Source of the DNA: G020348385 sp964580235
Lineage (GTDB): Bacteria > Acidobacteriota > Aminicenantia > Aminicenantales > Aminicenantaceae
Length of the DNA: 14,778 nucleotides
NCBI GenBank assembly: GCA_964580235.1
Contig: CAZOJY010000092.1
Span: 1-14,778 of the forward strand
Direction: 5' to 3'
Part shown: positions 12,988 through 14,778 of the stretch, piece by piece
Layout of the letters: each line of letters begins with the position of its first letter
Numbering within the stretch: position 1 is the stretch's first letter
Position numbers and translations under genes: made by a program
The notes under the pieces: generated by a model
The model's database searches: none
What the model saw: only the letters and a program-made list of their open reading frames with translations
What the model was told of the DNA's origin: nothing

Positions 12988-14778
12988 ATGCAAGAAACAT
13001 TCACAACTTCTAAAAAAAACAAAAAAAATCCCCGTATCGGATTCTTCCTCATCCCACTTATCATCCTGATCTTATCTGTTAGCTGCAAAAAAAAATCTGA
13101 AATCTACCGGTTCATCGATCGTCTGGATGAGAAGAATATCCTGAGTTCTCCCCTCATCAACCTGGAAAATAATTTTGATCCTGTCAAACTCAAATTTACC
13201 GCTTCCGAAATGAATCCCTGGGCTGGTGACAAACGAGGCTATAATTATTTCCCGCTGGATGTATCTATCTTAGGTTGGAATGATTCCTTGCCTCCGCCTG
13301 GCATGAAAGTCTATCGAGATGGCCGGGAGCTGGAATTTAGCAATACTCCTCACCCCACAAAATTCACATGGAAATGGAAAAGAATTCAAGAAACCATAGA
13401 GCCTGGAATTTTCCAGGGTTATAGAAAATTCATTGGCTCTATCGTTCTCAAAAAAGATGAATATTTCACGACCCATGAAATTTATTTTCCCGAAGCCGAG
13501 TACACATTCGAGACCGAAGTCCGAAGTCATAAACCCAACAAATACCTGCCCCTCTTGAAATTGTGCCTCAATGACATCGTGGTCGATGAATTCGCCGCAA
13601 AAATCAGCAGAACGCCGTACAGATCTCATCGAAAAATCCCTGGCGGGAGGTACAAACTAAAGGTGGGATTTTCGGATATCCAGAAGCTCCTTCCTTATAA
13701 AGAGGAAGAGAATATGATCCTGGGCCGAATCCGGATTAAGAGTGATCATGATTTCATCCTCGTTTCACGACCTGCAGATAAAATGAGAAAAAAAGCCGGA
13801 GAATCCTATCGAGCTGTACTGAGATCTCAGCCGGATCCCAAACCGATATTGGCCGACAATCCTGGAGAATTGATCCTGAAGGATGGAGAATCCTTCGAAA
13901 GGATAATAAACCTCCCCTTTGAACCCCAGATCCTGGATATTCTCTGCCATTCGGAAGGGACAGAATGCATTCTATCTTTATGGTTGGATGAGGCAAAAAT
14001 CGAAGCGAGAAGAATTGCCCCCTGGGAAAGAAAATCGTACTCGTTTAAATTATTCGGGATGGATAAACCCCAAAAAATAAGACTGGTCTGTCAAAAGAAA
14101 GGAGAAGCTGAGGTCTCGAATTCCCAGATTCACATTCACAGAATGGGATTTTTTTCTCCCCAAAAAAATACACTTCTTTCCCTGGAACGCTTTAAATTTC
14201 AATATCCGATTCAGAATCTGGATATCAAGGAAAATCCTTTCCTTATTAAAAAGAAATTGCGAATTAAAGATTTTTCCTTGAATACGCTTTTTGCCCCGCC
14301 AGATAGTGAATTTCGATATAAAGTTAGAATTCCAGAGTCGTGTTTTTTGGAATTTGGAGTGGGATTCCTGAAGGAGCTTTCTTTATCGAACAAGGGGACT
14401 CAGGAAAGCGTTGAATTTTCAATCTTAACTAAGGGGAAAAAAGAAAAAATACCCCTTTTTACAAAAAAATTCGGCTCCTCCCCCCTGGCACAGCTCCCGG
14501 AGATGCAGCCACACAGAGTTGATTTGTCTTCCTATGCGGGAAAGACAATTTTTTTATATTTTTTAACGACTTCTTCCTCTGACCAGGTACCCTCTAAGGT
14601 CTATTCCTTTTGGTATAATCCGGTTTTGGTCCAACATCAAAGCAGCAAAAGCCAAAATGATAAGAAAAGGCCAAATATCATCCTTATCTCTCTCGACACT
14701 CTGCGGGCAGACCATCTCCGGTGTTATGGATACAAAAGAAAAACCAGTCCTTTTATAGATAAACTGGCAGAAAACGGC
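12988..14778 (+). CDS. Sulfatase with lipoprotein-like signal and long N-terminal region (3' end outside window)
   Basis: The frame is open for 597 codons to the right edge. It starts with a basic segment (TSKKNKKNPRIG), a hydrophobic stretch (FFLIPLIILILSVSC) and C33, a plausible but non-ideal lipobox, so the protein is probably membrane-anchored outside the cytoplasm. Residues about 34-555 look beta-rich and match no family I recognise. At 561 the sulfatase domain begins: RPNIILISLDTLRADHLRCY, with the metal-binding aspartates in DTLRAD (570-575) and GYKRKTSPFIDKLA after it. The active-site C/S-x-P-S-R motif is beyond the window, so activity cannot be judged. Sulfatase or another alkaline-phosphatase-fold hydrolase is the safe call. 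An in-frame ATG at 12958 adds ten residues; neither start has a clear ribosome binding site, and 12988 gives the shorter signal region. Confidence 0.85.
   Translation, partial: MQETFTTSKKNKKNPRIGFFLIPLIILILSVSCKKKSEIYRFIDRLDEKNILSSPLINLENNFDPVKLKFTASEMNPWAGDKRGYNYFPLDVSILGWNDSLPPPGMKVYRDGRELEFSNTPHPTKFTWKWKRIQETIEPGIFQGYRKFIGSIVLKKDEYFTTHEIYFPEAEYTFETEVRSHKPNKYLPLLKLCLNDIVVDEFAAKISRTPYRSHRKIPGGRYKLKVGFSDIQKLLPYKEEENMILGRIRIKSDHDFILVSRPADKMRKKAGESYRAVLRSQPDPKPILADNPGELILKDGESFERIINLPFEPQILDILCHSEGTECILSLWLDEAKIEARRIAPWERKSYSFKLFGMDKPQKIRLVCQKKGEAEVSNSQIHIHRMGFFSPQKNTLLSLERFKFQYPIQNLDIKENPFLIKKKLRIKDFSLNTLFAPPDSEFRYKVRIPESCFLEFGVGFLKELSLSNKGTQESVEFSILTKGKKEKIPLFTKKFGSSPLAQLPEMQPHRVDLSSYAGKTIFLYFLTTSSSDQVPSKVYSFWYNPVLVQHQSSKSQNDKKRPNIILISLDTLRADHLRCYGYKRKTSPFIDKLAENG

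Overview
The window reads as a chromosomal segment of a Gram-negative-type heterotroph rich in secreted hydrolases and lipoproteins. The gene mix points to Acidobacteriota and relatives, with Candidatus Aminicenantes my best guess. It includes a VWFA-related C-terminal fragment ending in AGYFAD, a Tat-exported Gfo/Idh/MocA oxidoreductase next to a HEAT-DUF1080 protein, an M14 peptidase with acidic DxDxDG loops, and a lipoprotein-like sulfatase. This placement rests on protein style only; no rRNA or marker gene is present.

Layout. Positions 1-5105 are transcribed leftward. A gene starts at 24 and runs off the left edge, with a strong ribosome binding site and its own promoter. Upstream of it in the same direction lies an apparent operon: Gfo/Idh oxidoreductase (5067-3796), HEAT-repeat/DUF1080 protein (3776-969) and a 5'-truncated VWFA-related remnant (927-331), followed by a candidate terminator (139-93). 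A divergent control region (about 5068-5193) separates this from rightward genes. These are an M14 zinc carboxypeptidase (5194-6954), an RDD membrane protein (6958-7482), a RecB/Cas4-like PD-(D/E)XK nuclease with probable iron-sulfur cysteines (7521-8717), an ARPP-1-type protein (8759-9742) and a CoA-pyrophosphatase-like Nudix hydrolase (about 9921-10577). After a clear sigma70-like promoter comes a thioredoxin-like DUF255/YyaL-type protein (10704-12920), then a sulfatase with a long N-terminal region that runs off the right edge (12958 or 12988 onward).

How they may work together. The leftward operon looks like extracytoplasmic glycoside breakdown: the Gfo/Idh enzyme would oxidise a sugar ring to a 3-keto form and the DUF1080 domain would act on the keto-glycoside. 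The M14 peptidase and sulfatase fit the same scavenging lifestyle. The nuclease, ARPP-1 and Nudix genes are a different matter: three cytosolic genes in one direction with short gaps, no CRISPR or known repair partner in view, and one member of a family without a known biochemical role. This is the best candidate here for an undescribed functional module, though the case rests only on gene order. No tRNA, rRNA, CRISPR array or intact mobile element was seen.
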